From contig CM049314.1 in assembly GCA_026874595.1 (NCBI GenBank), forward strand, positions 72,804,300 to 72,868,299: DNA of 64,000 nucleotides, given 5' to 3'. This DNA is from Sipunculus nudus (taxonomy: Eukaryota > Annelida > Sipuncula > Golfingiida > Sipunculidae). Below, one piece after another: positions 26,067-37,950 of the stretch (positions are counted from its first letter, which is position 1; the number at the start of each line of letters is the position of its first letter). The notes below the pieces were generated by a model that saw only the letters and a list, made by a program, of their open reading frames with translations, did not search any database and was not told where the DNA came from. Position numbers and translations under genes: made by a program.

Positions 26067-28385
26067 CACTTTGTGTATGTAATTCCAACACTTCCTTTAG
26101 GGTTAACGACGTGTGTGTGTATGTATGTGTGCGTGAATTTTTCACAGGAAAACATTCTATTAGCTTAACGTTTATTTTGTAATCCTGTTTAATATATACG
26201 TTTTAACCAATATATGCCAATACATGTGTATTACAGTTTACATCACAGCCGCAAAGCTCATTATTCTACACGAAAATGTCTGAGACCGCAGATATTTGCA
26301 TCGAAATATAGGAATCTATGCTTGCTGAAGTTAGCCCACAGCTGGTCAGTGAGGCGACCGTTAATACCGGTTTTTACTGTCCAAGGATATTTATGAGATA
26401 AAACCGATTGAAAGTGGTTTAATACTGGACAGGTATGATATTTAATTGAATCGCCTTCTGATACACTCAAAAGGAGTGTCAAACATGTTTCAACTGAATC
26501 GTTCCAGTCAAATTCAGTATGACATGCTTCGTCATGCAAACCCAAGAACGCCATCACCACATAGACAAACACACAAGTTTTCTATGCTGTGTATTACTCA
26601 TATCTTAAACATCTCGTTGCACAGAATGTTCTCCTGTAACCATTAAATTGTACAGATTACGGCATGCTGATATTATACTGTTATAATAATATATCTTTAT
26701 TCGCAAGTTGGAAGTCAATAAGACGTACCCACCGTCGATTTTTCCGGTTTGATGATAGTTTCCTTGTACAACAGTTGCAGTTAGGAGTGGTCCGTGTATC
26801 CGTGTGACCCGTACAGGTAAGCGAGCGTCACATCACGTTAACGCACAGACGTACATTAGCTGTGTTCTGGTCTATTTCAACCGAAGTTCTCCTGGGGACG
26901 CCAAAACTAAGTAATAGTATGTGCTCATATACCCGTGACCGTCCTGAGAAAGTAATCCTTCACTACGGCTCGGTCAAAATCAAACCCATCTTATATACTA
27001 CTATAGCAATAATGCTAATCAGTGAGAGATCATGTCCGAGCATTGTGTTCGGCTCAGACTAAATGCCCGCTTGCTCCCATACACATATACATAAGACCAG
27101 CGGTGGAGCCAATTACCTGCACTGGCCTTGTTTATTAAGAAATCAAGGAAGGTGTAAAAAAAGGGGGGGGATTCACAATGCCTCGGTTTATCATGGATTC
27201 CTAAAATACAGGAGATGTTACATGCTGCATGGTGTAGTTGATCATATACTGTGGTTGGTTTCATATTCGCGAGGTTAAAGATTGCGATATTCCCTTTATC
27301 CGTGTTTCGCAGGGGTACCATTTTCGCGATTTCACATTATGAAAGCCTTATACATGATTATTATGTGAATTATTTATATGAAATTTTATGTGCACAAAAT
27401 CTTATAAACAAAAATATTTTTCGTTTATGCATACAATTAGAAACTTCTGATATCATTTATAATATCAATCTCTATATGGACAAAATCTATTTTGACATAT
27501 TAATGTCAGCCTTTGACTTTTCATTTTGCCTTCAAGATAGGACGTCTTATTCACGACGGTTCTATTTTCATAATGATTTCCCTTTGGTGAAAAAAATAAA
27601 GAACCCCTGGCAAAGAACAGGATACCACATTCAGAAAATTCACACAGTGCAAAGTTGACAGGTTATGAAAAAAATGTAAAGAAAAATAAAATAGCTGGAT
27701 TACCCTTCCCAATTTTCTTTGGATTGGACAATTTGGATTGTTAAAAGTGATTTTTTTCTTAAAGCTAGCTATTCGCTTTCTCATTCTAAACAATACATGA
27801 GATTTCTGGTTCAATCTGCTTTCTCATTAATAAACTGCAAGTAATTCATGTACGGAAAGTTTTTTTATAACGCCTCTATGACGGATTTACCAGTTTGTTT
27901 ATCTGAAGCGGTTACACACAGCAATGTTGACAAACAGAAAACCATGGAGCCTAGGGTGGTTGTTTCCTTGTGTACGGAAGGGTTAAGGCCGTGAGTTACA
28001 AAAACCCGTAGTAAAACTCTGGTTCCTCAGATTTTCCGCCAGGTGTCCCTGTTGAATTTGTTTGGATTATTTTGGCTGCCTCAGCATGTCATTGACACAT
28101 GGCTACAAACATCCCGATGAGCTTGTGTGCGTTGGGATCGGCGTTTTCTGGCCTATATTTTATAAAAGGTTTTAAAATTTTCTTTTGGCTTAGAACACGT
28201 TACTTAATGTCCTTCACCAGGGAATAAAGTTGCATTAATGTTTTCAACCACTTCTTAATAATTGTCTGGGTTTTTTTTGTCTATCAATTATAATTTATAA
28301 ACTCTTGGGTGTCAAGAAAATGTTAAACTTCCTCAAAGAATCAACAATTAGTTGGTGGTAATGTTATCATTTCTGTCTGTCTGTG
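25047..28385. other. Gene-free stretch with microsatellites
   Basis: TA/CA microsatellite patches lie at 25966-25982 and 26012-26064. A segment at about 27237-27335 (TACTGTGGTTGGTTTCATA, TTCGCGAGGTTAA, TTCGCGATTTCAC) is related to 29670-29755. Open frames here (for example 27251-27658 plus and 25322-25534 minus) have no splice or family support. Confidence 0.4.
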
Positions 28386-29042
28386 CACAGGCGCTTGAAT
28401 CGCTATTTGTGTTGATCTTGGTTTAAATAGTGTTCAATTTACCTTAACAACAATCCCCTACCGTTTAATGAGCTTTAAACCATGTTATATCATTTGCCGA
28501 TACTTGTTTATATAATAGATACACAAGGCCGGCATCCAAGTCTGCGGACGAGTAGGCGATGATACAAGAAATCAATGGAAATTCCCAAATATTTCAAAGA
28601 TTTTCGAGGGAAGAAACTTACAGTGGTTAAATGGCCAGTTCTTCTTTCTATAAAAGCATCAACAATTCCAATACACACAGTGTACCACGTGTAATGAGCT
28701 CTTATTTGTAACTAGTCTGCATCCATTAAGCAGCTGTTACCCCAAACAAGGAAATCCCCATGTGTCTTGGTCAGCAGTAAGGATTCCCCCCTGGAACCTA
28801 ACACCTGATTGGTTGATAATGATGGAAATAGTAATCTGGGATAAATCTGTCTGTTCGTCGCTTAATGGATACAGACTCGTCCGCAGACTTGGAAGCCGGC
28901 CTTGTGTATCTATTATATAAACAAGTACCGGCCAACGATATAACATGGTTTAAAGCTCATTAAACGGTAGGGGATTGTTGTTAAGGTAAATTGAACACTA
29001 TTTAAACCAAGATCAACACAAATAGCTATTCAAGCGCCTGTG
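28386..29042. mobile_element. 168/321/168-bp inverted-repeat (foldback or MITE-like) element
   Basis: Left arm 28386-28553 and right arm 28875-29042 are reverse complements with only a few mismatches. Both start CACAGGCGCTTGAAT on their outer side and end GCGGACGAGT on their inner side. The arms are equal in length (168 bp) and enclose a 321-bp loop. No coding potential. A transcript would fold into a long hairpin. Confidence 0.92.
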
Positions 29043-29109
29043 GTCTGTGTATCTATCTGCCTTTCCGTATTGCTAAAACTGAGTTCAATTACATATTATG
29101 GAGAAGGGG

Positions 29110-29111
<2 letters not shown>

Positions 29112-29142
<31 letters not shown>

Positions 29143-29195
29143 CATTACATAAGCGGGGTATTCGACTTAAGCGAGTTCGACACAACGAGGTTTTA

Positions 29196-29239
<44 letters not shown>

Positions 29240-29275
29240 TCACATATATATATTTATATTTAAATATACATATAT

Positions 29276-29308
<33 letters not shown>
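29112..29308. repeat. (TA)n microsatellite cluster with an embedded 'GAGGTTTTACTGTA' end
   Basis: TA runs lie at 29114-29140, about 29201-29232 and 29280-29306. Between the first two, AACGAGGTTTTACTGTATA is the end sequence of the CAGTAAAACCTCG-type element family seen at 18458. Confidence 0.8.
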
Positions 29309-29309
<1 letters not shown>

Positions 29310-29975
29310 TTTTTTTGTTTACGAAAAACTAACCGCAGAGCTTTTAATCAGAAAATGACAAACAAAGAAAATTAGTGTATCGTCAATACCTTTCGGGGAT
29401 CGCTTTAAATGTAATGCAATACGCATTGTACCTGAAAAGGCTGACCGATACCCAGGTCTTATGAAAAAACACAGTTATTTCTTTTCAGGAAGTACATCAT
29501 TTGAGTGTCAAAAGGAATGGATGGTCCCCGCCTTAACAGCGCCTGATCCTCAAATTCAACATGTTGAATAGTGGATAGAACCTCAGATATTCCTTTTGAT
29601 CTCTTAGGTACAGGTCATGATTTTGGATTATTCCTAGCGCTGTAAACCAGAGGGATAAATTATAACATACTGTGGTTTGCTTTATAATCATGAGGTTAAT
29701 ATTTTTTCACCTTTTCACTGTTTTGCGAGGGTTACATTTTCCCGATCTCACCAAACAATAACCCACTTATAGTATATCTCCCATTTTATGAAGTAGTTAT
29801 ACAAACGTGAGCAAAACTTTACTATTGAAGGGGATCTAAGTGAATATCAAACAAGTAGAAATCATTTTTCATTGATGGCAAATTATTTGAAAGATCTGAT
29901 TTTTATAATACCGATCTTAGATTAATGGTAATAGACAAGGTCAATCATTTTTGTACGGTGCCTCTTAGTCACAGA

Positions 29976-29979
<4 letters not shown>

Positions 29980-30033
<54 letters not shown>
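29980..30033. repeat. (CT)n microsatellite
   Basis: About 27 uninterrupted CT units. Confidence 0.97.
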
Positions 30034-30037
<4 letters not shown>

Positions 30038-30045
30038 GTATATAT

Positions 30046-30672
30046 TTACCAATATATTGGTTATTTTTACCATTTGATTGGTCAAGCTCTGACCGAACGC
30101 ATTAGTCGGTTTCACATCAGACATAAAAGTGCTCCTGATCTGTTGCAACAAGTGAAACAAGCTTTACTGACTGAAAGGCAAAACGTCTGACTATTACGGG
30201 GACGGTCTGAGGTTCGATTCCACGATCGGGCGGAATTTGTGCTTCCCCCCTGTAACCCGCGCCAAAACGACCCGAATCTGAAGAATGGTTTGAAACAAGA
30301 CTTCCACTCAATCTAGAGAACAAAACAACTAAAAAAGGGAGTGAAAGTAGCAGAGCACACGTACATATGCGCACTGGTCTGGCTCACAGGAAAACGTTGA
30401 TCTGACCAATTTCTTACTTGATTTAACCAATTTGTTTTAGTTTACCTCAACCAAAGTACATCGAATGGAAATAACCTAAGTATTTTTGTAAAAATGACCA
30501 TTTTATATGGTCGTGAAAAGCCACATTTACCAAAAAATTTAGTTATTCAAACCAATATATTGATTGATCTGACCATTCTCTGTTGGTTAAATTTAACCAA
30601 AACAAATTGATTGTTTTAACAAATTATTGTTCGGATACATATCAACCAAGCAAATTGATTAAATTCAACCAA
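30046..30672. repeat. Segment with palindromic TTGGTTAAATTTAACCAA-type repeats at both ends
   Basis: The left part has the palindrome ACCAATATATTGGT and ATTTGATTGGTCAAG. The right part (30480-30672) has many mirror copies: ACCAATATATTGATTG, TTGGTTAAATTTAACCAA and ACCAAGCAAATTGATTAAATT. The organisation of repetitive ends around a unique core recalls the 6-kb element. The core contains AGGTTCGATTCC near 30210, which resembles a tRNA B-box. A nonautonomous element is likely, but its boundaries are unsure. Confidence 0.45.
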
Positions 30673-30699
30673 TATTATATCTATCTATATCTATATCTA

Positions 30700-30751
<52 letters not shown>

Positions 30752-30948
30752 CAAAGTATTATGGGCCACCCGTCTTGTATATACATATATATATACAATA
30801 AATATATATATATATTGACTGATATTTCCTACTAAACATGTAGTTTAGAAATTACATAAGAGAAAGTTAAATTTTATTTTAAACTATAAAATAAAATATA
30901 TAAATAGTATTTAACAGTATCCTTTAATTGATTAAATTCAACCAATAT

Positions 30949-30980
<32 letters not shown>

Positions 30981-31016
30981 AAATCAAAGTATTATGGGCC
31001 ACCCGTCTTTGTATAT

Positions 31017-31070
<54 letters not shown>

Positions 31071-31195
31071 TGACTGATAATTCCTACTAAACATGTAGTT
31101 TAGAAATTACATGAAAAAGAGAAAATGAAAATTTTTAAATCAAATATAATAAAACATATAAATAGTATTTAATAGTATCCTTTAAATAGTCCTTA
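30655..31195. repeat. ~272-bp tandem duplication containing TA microsatellites
   Basis: Copy 1 begins at about 30655 and copy 2 at about 30927, each with TTAAATTCAACCAATATTAT. Each is followed by a TA run, then AATCAAAGTATTATGGGCCA, a second TA run, TTCCTACTAAACATGTAGTT and AATAGTATTTAA. The copies differ mainly in TA-run length. Confidence 0.88.
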
Positions 31196-31199
31196 ATGT

Positions 31200-32214
31200 T
31201 AGAGTACATCGAACTCCGTTGAATTCGATTGCAAAAGAACATTGTTCAATCATCATGAAATAAATATCAACATTAAGACGTTAACAGATGCATTAAATCT
31301 ACTATTTGATTCGGTAGGGCAGCCCCCCACCCCCCCCCCCTTTCATTCCAGAGTAAGCCGATGTCTTGCCGCGCGTGTGAATAAAGCGGACACAGCACGT
31401 TGACACGACGAAGTGATAGTCGTACCTGTTGTGCTAAATATTTTACCTGCTTACTGGTTTGGAAAGGTGTGTATGAACGCCTGGCTAGTCTCCTGTCTAC
31501 ATAATAGCTTAGAGCAATAACCTTCACCTCATCCCCACCCTGTCTTGTTTGCCTAGTCACTCAACATGCAAATAGAGGCTTTGCACTGCCCCAAATCCAG
31601 CTACAAGGCTCGCTTTTGTAGTCATTGCCTATTGCATGAAGTATATTAGCACACTGTAGTACACCAGTAGATACATGTGGCGAGAAAGATACAATAATAA
31701 AAGCTAAAAAATGACACACAAACATGAGTCTTCGTCGTGATTTATAATGGCAACTATTAACTGCGGAAAGTTCTGGAAATAGTTTCATATTTTGATAATA
31801 TGAACTCACAAAAGAAAACTTAAGATAGTATTAATGAATTTAATTTGGGTTATACTGGTCTCTAGGATACCCGAGCCTGCCAAACTTTGGCTAATGGACC
31901 ACATAATTTTAGTAGACAGCAGTCGGAGAGCGCATACCTCAGCCAATCCTTTGACACAGTTCCCCACAATCCACCACAGAATTTAAACATCTGTTTGTCC
32001 CAGCAAACCAGTTAAAACTGTGACCCCTATCCTCCGAACTATGGGTCTCGTAAATACCCCACAGAAAAATTTAAAAATTTTATACAAAAGCTCCAGTGTC
32101 TGAATAACTAATGCATTGAATGTCATGGAACTTTCCATGCATATTGATCATGAGGTGTTTCATAAATTCCAGAAGAATGGTGGAACTACCTGCTTTTTTT
32201 CTGATTTTTACGCA
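31200..32214. other. Gene-free stretch
   Basis: A C-run lies at 31325-31342. Two same-frame minus-strand open stretches (31561-31809 and 31273-31560) are separated by a single TGA; neither has recognisable protein content and the second translates through the C-run. No splice-supported exon was seen. Confidence 0.35.
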
Positions 32215-33105
32215 TTTTTACCTCAGGTGACCATAGGTCAACTGAGCTATAGTGATCACCCTTTGTCCGTCGCCCGTTAACAAGAGACAAATCGAAACCG
32301 TTTATCTAGAAACATTTTACTTTATTTTGGGCATATCCTTGATAAATCTCCTTCCATACCAAAAGTTAAGTCACTGTGACATATATTTTGCGAATCATGC
32401 GCGTTTTTGAGTGTGTTTCGTTCTTAGACAAACAACTATTTTGCACTCCACCTTTAAACTGAATAAATGCGAATCAACTGCGCATATAAAATTGTTAACA
32501 TGCAAAAAATAAAGAAAATCGGCCCAGCTAGTTCTTCAGAACTGTTACGAACGGACACAACTGCAAAATTTTTACATTTTCAGCTGTTGATATATGAAAT
32601 TCAAACTTTAGATAAAATATCTCAGGAATAATTGCATTGATCTTTCTGAAATTTGGCAGGCTTATTGATCATTGAAAGCCCTTTCAGCTGTGGTAGACTG
32701 GCGGCGCAATCTCAATTTTCTTTATTTTTACGCATTTCATTATTGTATTTTTCGCACTAAGGAATTTCGGCTGGCCAGCACAAATCGTAACCACTTAACC
32801 TTTTACGTTTTACTTGAAATCTAGGTCGGTCCTTTGTTTGTCTCCTGGCATACCTATGATCAGGTCACTGTGACATATATTGTGCGAGTTATGTCTGTTT
32901 TTATGTTTTTTCTTTGGCATTCTCACATTTCAAAATTATAAACTGTTCAAGTCAGCTTATTGTCATGACCCATGGGTCACTTGTTCTTTTAAGCAGTACG
33001 GACGTTAACAGGACACAAATCGAAGACCTAGAAACTGTGCATGCAGAGAGGTCATAGGCTTATCTCCAAGAAAACCTGAAATTAGGTCAAGGTGACTTAA
33101 ATTCT
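32215..33105 (+). repeat. Dispersed bivalve-type repeat, internally duplicated
   Basis: Begins CAGGTGACCATAGGTCAACT and GAGCTATAGTGATCACCC with a following GTCCGTCG. Within it, GTCACTGTGACATATATT occurs near 32372 and near 32867. The word TTAACA(A/G)GA(G/C)ACAAATCGAA occurs near 32277 and 33008. The internal period is therefore about 490-730 bp. No coding content is apparent. Confidence 0.65.
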
Positions 33106-34120
33106 GTGAGCTACTGGTCGAGAGCTAGTGGTCGAGAGCATAGTTTTGACACCCAGAGCGTCAGATTGTACCTGTTTACATGTTGCAAAAGGGGTTTAAG
33201 CAGCTCGATGAAAAGCAAACTGGAAAATGTGAAAGGAAAATACAACTGTGTTGTTTCAAAAACGCTTTCGAGACGTAATAGATTTGTGACGGAGTCAAAC
33301 AAAAACGGTGATTATGAAACAAAACTTTTTCACTTAAGAATGAAATAGCTAAAAATATGGAAACATAACTGATTGAAAACAGAGAAGGTGAATGTATATT
33401 GCAATCTGAGGAAAATGAATATTTTCGGCGTCACTTTTGAACTAGCACAGTGTGTGTTTCAGTTTCCAAGCAACATCATCACAGTGTTTTATTTACAGCG
33501 AAGATGAATCGTATTATCAATCATTTTATAACGTGTTCTTTTGCCGTTTGTTAACACAAGAGCAGTTTTGGAAATAAGTTTGCTATATTTGATACGGCAT
33601 ATTGAACAAAATTAACGCGCCGTTTGACATAATTAGCGTCAAAACGATCGTAACTGGGGAAAGTTGAAGTTTTGAATCTGGTTTTATACCAGCTGCCATT
33701 TATTATCCACGCTTAGATGTCCAGTTTTGTGTAATAAATATCGAGGTTTATTTTCAACTCTAACATATCTAAGCCTTCATATTTTTTTATCGTGCAGCTG
33801 AACATTAGCACTGTATCCACGGTTTATTTTCACGCCATGCACATGCTATGTCCCAATGAACAAAAAATAAATCAAACATTGTAGTTAACAGACTGTTGCT
33901 AATTTGCGATTTATCGTATATTGCGCTGTATATACTCTCCGATATCTCATTGAGGTTTCAGTGTGAGACAAGCAAGCATCCATTGTCTATACATACCTTG
34001 TACGACAAGAAACTCCAGACTGCCAGGCACAGCAATACCATAAAATATATAACTGGAGGAACGAAGTAACTTTTTCCTCAAATAATTTTAGACATCGCGA
34101 GAACCAAGCATTCACTGAAG

Positions 34121-34933
34121 ATGATTCTTCCAACAACGTTCTACATATTGATCTACTTTTGTCTTCATTTGACTCTTACTAAAGACTTTAAACGTCTCCC
34201 TGGTACGTCTTTTAACGGTACTGAGAAGACAGCCGAATTCAAGTCTTGTCGCCCTGATCATTGCCTCGACCTCTGCCAGGAAAGACCACAATGCAACATA
34301 GTGGAATGGACTGCGGCTGAGAATATGTGCCGGTTTTACAATGATAGTTTCAATGACACTACTTTCTTCAACTTTGCGCAGACCGATCTGTACATTGCAA
34401 TGGAGCAGGTCAGTGAATGGACTCTTGTGTTCCACGCTACGGCGAGTATCTATCAACGTATAACTGAGTTATGGACAACACCAGGTGCTACTGACCTTAC
34501 TTCCTGGGATGGTGACCTGTCAAACCCTGCAGCCCCAGCGTCAAGTCACTACAAGAGCGGACTTATAGACATATGGAAATCTGTTAACCCATCAGAGGTC
34601 AAATTGGCGTTGTACAAGGATGGTAGGGAAGTTGTTCATATGAACTTTAATGGAACAGGAAGTGACAAAATCAACTGGTTTACACTGGAGAGGTATGAAT
34701 CTGGTACATTTAGAGACATTGAAAGCGAGATGAAAAAGTGTGGAATTGTGTGTTTCAAAGACCTTGACTTGCTTGGACATTGGGAGAGGAGATTTCTGGT
34801 CTACTTGCAGTATATTAGCTGTGAGAAAGACAAAGGATGGATGGTTGTTGAAGATAGTCGTGATGGATGTCCTTACGGAAATCCACGCGTTTATCGTTTA
34901 CTCAAAGACAGGAAAACCAGTGGCCTTCAGTGA
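34121..34933 (+). CDS. Secreted PAN-like protein, copy A, C-terminus frameshifted (270 residues)
   Basis: Paralogue of the intact gene at 44328-45236. Signal peptide about residues 1-20, then a PAN/apple-like domain (CRPDHCLDLCQERPQC and a later MCRFY), then the domain opening WTLVFHATA with conserved WDGD, HYKSGLIDIW and LYKDG blocks. Near 34886, where copy B reads NPRAGAWPAFVYSKTG, this copy has a net 14-nt deletion and shifts frame, ending after VYRLLKDRKTSGLQ. The ancestral C-terminal reading frame persists in the +1 frame to 34985. It also lacks the copy-B segment with residues such as HFESMMMK, and has CEKDKGW where B has CPGDIGW. It may be a recently damaged gene or make a variant protein. 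Proteins of this type are secreted in molluscs, but their role is not established. Confidence 0.8.
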   Translation: MILPTTFYILIYFCLHLTLTKDFKRLPGTSFNGTEKTAEFKSCRPDHCLDLCQERPQCNIVEWTAAENMCRFYNDSFNDTTFFNFAQTDLYIAMEQVSEWTLVFHATASIYQRITELWTTPGATDLTSWDGDLSNPAAPASSHYKSGLIDIWKSVNPSEVKLALYKDGREVVHMNFNGTGSDKINWFTLERYESGTFRDIESEMKKCGIVCFKDLDLLGHWERRFLVYLQYISCEKDKGWMVVEDSRDGCPYGNPRVYRLLKDRKTSGLQ

Positions 34934-34985
34934 TCCTACCCTGGCAGACAGCGCTGATACTATGGCCGTGTTTTTTAAATATTAG
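34886..34985 (+). pseudogene. Out-of-frame remnant of the copy-A C-terminus
   Basis: In the frame shifted relative to 34121-34933, the translation reads FIVYSKTGKPVAFSD and then DSADTMAVF, matching the copy-B C-terminus almost residue for residue up to an aligned stop. This shows that the deletion at the shift point, not a different gene design, ended the copy-A protein. Confidence 0.85.
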
Positions 34986-36860
34986 GTAATTTTTTTTTTT
35001 TTTTTTTTATTGGGTATTTCTGTACATTTCATAAATTTCTCTTTATGTCTCATGCATTTGCAATACAAATCATCCCCAAACATCTAATTCTTTATGTTTA
35101 TTTACAATTTCGTAATACCAAATCAAATACCAAATGTATTGAGATTATAGTCTATTCCATGGTAAGGTACCCATTGAAATTAAGAGATTATTCTCTTTAA
35201 CCTAAATATCATAACACAATTACACTAAAGCTGATGAAGGAGCAAAGGCTTCAGATGAGATGTAAAACTACATATAAGAAAAACTAACATTTATATTATG
35301 CAACCTCCTGTTTCTTCTAAACCGGACACGTCTCGGATTTCCTAAATTGTTTTCTTAATCTTCATTTTCAATCTGGTGTTTCGCTAGATCCCCAATATGA
35401 CTGATTTTTTTAGAAAAGAACCTATGCTCACTATCTTCGTTACGAATCGGAGACGGATTTGCACTTTCAAAAATATAAAATACAAAATTGTAAAAAAACT
35501 GACAGCTGAACTGACCAGATTTTGTCGTTTTGTTGTCATTTGTTTTGTTTCTAAGACCCATTTGTTTATCGTTTTTAAGTTTTGTAACTGTTTTCAGTAT
35601 TTCAAAATTATGCATATCCAGTAAATGATTGATTGACCAATGTTTCAGCATACTCATTAGGTGTAATATTTCGTTCACTGTGGTTAGAGATGTGTACATT
35701 TAAGAATTTTGCAAATCAAGTCTGACAAACCATTGATCAAATACGCTCTTCACGGGTACACTGCAAATATCCCAGATCTCCTTTGTTTAAACCGCTGCTT
35801 TGTACAGAGCAAAGACTGTTAATCAGACCAATGAGAGCGTGGTACCGCATTGTGCATCCAGCTCCAAGTTTAAACCTACGGCACCCGTTATCGTTCGTCC
35901 GATTCTTAGCCCGGTGCCAGAAACAGTGTAATCACAACAAGGAGAGAGGTGTCGCATCTTTAACATTTGGGACCGAATGCTCTATTGACGAAATATATCA
36001 CAATATAAGAACATTGTAAATTTTTTAAATTTGAAGATATTTTTTCTTTAATGAAAATCTACATGTTTATTGGGAGCACGTTTTATATTGATACTCTTAT
36101 GAACTTATTTTTAAAAATTGTAAAAAAAAGGTAAAAAAAAGGTAAAAAAGGGTGAAAAAGGAAAAAAAGTTTGGAAAGTGCACATTATTTATTATACACT
36201 TAAAAGAAAACTGTAAAAAAAACATATAAAAAAACACAAAGTGGATCAATTGATATTTTACTCAATTTTGGTGTCAGGTGAAAACTTAAGATAAAGAGAT
36301 CTGATATTCAAATAATGTTTAAATAGTCATGTATAAAGAGATAATAAATGGAAACAAAATTTAGATTTGTGCCCTGTAACAAATAAAATTATAACACAAA
36401 AGTGAAAATACTAAATTGCTTGTCTTACTAATTTTTGCTACAAAATGTAAAAAATTATAGATTTTTAGATAGTTCTCAATCTAGACAGATTTAATTCAGC
36501 TATTGGAGACCAGTCATTATGACGACGGACAGGGTTATGATTACACTTTGGAACACTTCCTTTTGATTATAGTTTTCGTTATTTTGAGGCGGTCCTTAAA
36601 CACAGGTGGCCGTTAGACGAGGTTCCACTGCATATTTTTTTGTGATGTTTATGTCATGTATGTCTTTGTTATATTATTAGATGTTTCATCATTATGTCAT
36701 TTTTGCATTTCAATTTATTTGAAAAGAGATGACAATATGTATATATTGCATCAACAGTATATGAACACCAGAACAAGAATAATAAAATCCAATAAAAACC
36801 GAAAAATGAGTTCTAATTTCTCGATAGGTTTCTCGTTTTGGTATTAGTAATGTTACGGTC
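34986..36860. other. Copy-A 3' flank, non-coding
   Basis: Long T-run at 34989-35009 just after the remnant stop. A-rich GGTAAAAAA tandem at about 36120-36165. A fragment at 36570-36632 (GAGGCGGTCC...GACGAGGTTCCACTG) is one end of a CAGTAAAACCTC-type element and is shared with copy B (47805-47862), so it predates the duplication. Confidence 0.5.
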
Positions 36861-37134
36861 CGTCGATTTACCCAAAACACCGGTGTTTGTGTAAATAGGA
36901 CGAAACACTACGAAGCACCTATCAAGGGGTGTAATGGAAAATGTCGGGCTCCTCTGACTACCGTAAACGATGTTAAACTAAACACTCAACATTTACTTTA
37001 TTATCTTTATTAAGTGAATAATGTTTTTCTAACGACGTGTGTTGTTAAATTTGTTAAATATTGAGGCTTAATAGGTGTTTCGTAGTGTTTGGTCCTATTT
37101 ACCCAAAACACCGTTTTTTTTGGGTAAATCGACG
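36861..37134. mobile_element. 274-bp MITE with ~63-bp inverted ends that are themselves palindromic
   Basis: The left end CGTCGATTTACCCAAAACAC and the right end in reverse complement (CGTCGATTTACCCAAAA) match for about 63 bp, to AAACACTACGAAGCACCTAT versus AAACACTACGAAACACCTAT. Each arm contains an inner palindrome (TTTACCCAAAACACCGGTGTTTTGGGTAAA type, imperfect). The outer border may extend to TACGG. Copy B at about 48047-48075 lacks the element, giving the empty site. Confidence 0.88.
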
Positions 37135-37560
37135 TACCCGTACATGTTATCATACCCCTCTAGTTCTGTCGGTTTCAAGTTTTTACACTTTTGTCAATGT
37201 TGCAAAATTATTCATTTTAATAAATGAGTCCTACAAATTTTGTGATTTGTATATTTAAGAATTATTCATTTCTAGAATCAAACAAATCGATCAAACAAAT
37301 AACGATACCCGTCGTTTGAAAAAAAAGTGCTGTTTTCATACTTGTTTGTGTAAAGTGTAAATTTTGAACAGGGATTGTTTTCGTTTTTCCGCTATTGTAA
37401 TTTGAATGTACACGCTTTGCAAAAAAGGGATTCAGCTTTACACTAAACACGACGACAGCGACACCTGTCGGATATTAAATTCGGTGGTGAATGCACTCCG
37501 TCCAGCATCACCGGTAACAGTGTAATTGTTATGTTGTTTCCTAAGTAAAACCTTTTCTGC

Positions 37561-37950
37561 CATAACAATATGTTTCATTTTTTACGATATATATTTTATT
37601 CCTGTGGTTGCAGGGAATATATATGAGGGAATAAATAAAAAATCTCTGCTAAGAAATATGACATAAAATTACCAAAAAAAATAACCAGCTACTTTATATG
37701 TTTCATTTTGTTGTAACTTGTAATGTTGACTGGGTCATTTATACAAATGTTTGATTCAATCTGTACATATTGAAGAATACATGAAGAATATATGTATGAA
37801 GAATAAAAAGAAATAAAAATGCATATTTCTGCAAAAAAAAAATAAAATTACAAAAAATAATGGGTACCAAATATATATTTCTTTCTGTTGTAATTTGTAA
37901 TGTTAACTGGAACATTTTTACAAATATTCGATTTAGTCTGTACATATTGA
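37561..37950. repeat. ~180-bp AT-rich tandem block, copy A (about 2 units)
   Basis: Units contain TTTCATTTTGTTGTAA, TAATGTTGACTGGGTCATTT, TGATTCAATCTGTACATATT, TGAAGAATATATGTATGAAG and GCATATTTCTGCAAAAAAAA in that order. It corresponds to the larger block in copy B. Confidence 0.85.

Noticed and set aside
27251-27658. 135-codon plus-strand frame
   Set aside because: It begins inside a dispersed repeat related to 29670-29755, is AT-rich, and has no family signature.
29040-29309. Open frame over TA runs (IYIYIY translation), with similar frames at 14540, 24223, 25791 and 60901
   Set aside because: Microsatellite translation only.
31273-31809. Two same-frame minus-strand open stretches split by one TGA (possible selenocysteine or recent nonsense)
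   Set aside because: No recognisable domain in either part; the second translates a C-run, no selenocysteine-insertion structure was identified, and there are no convincing splice sites.
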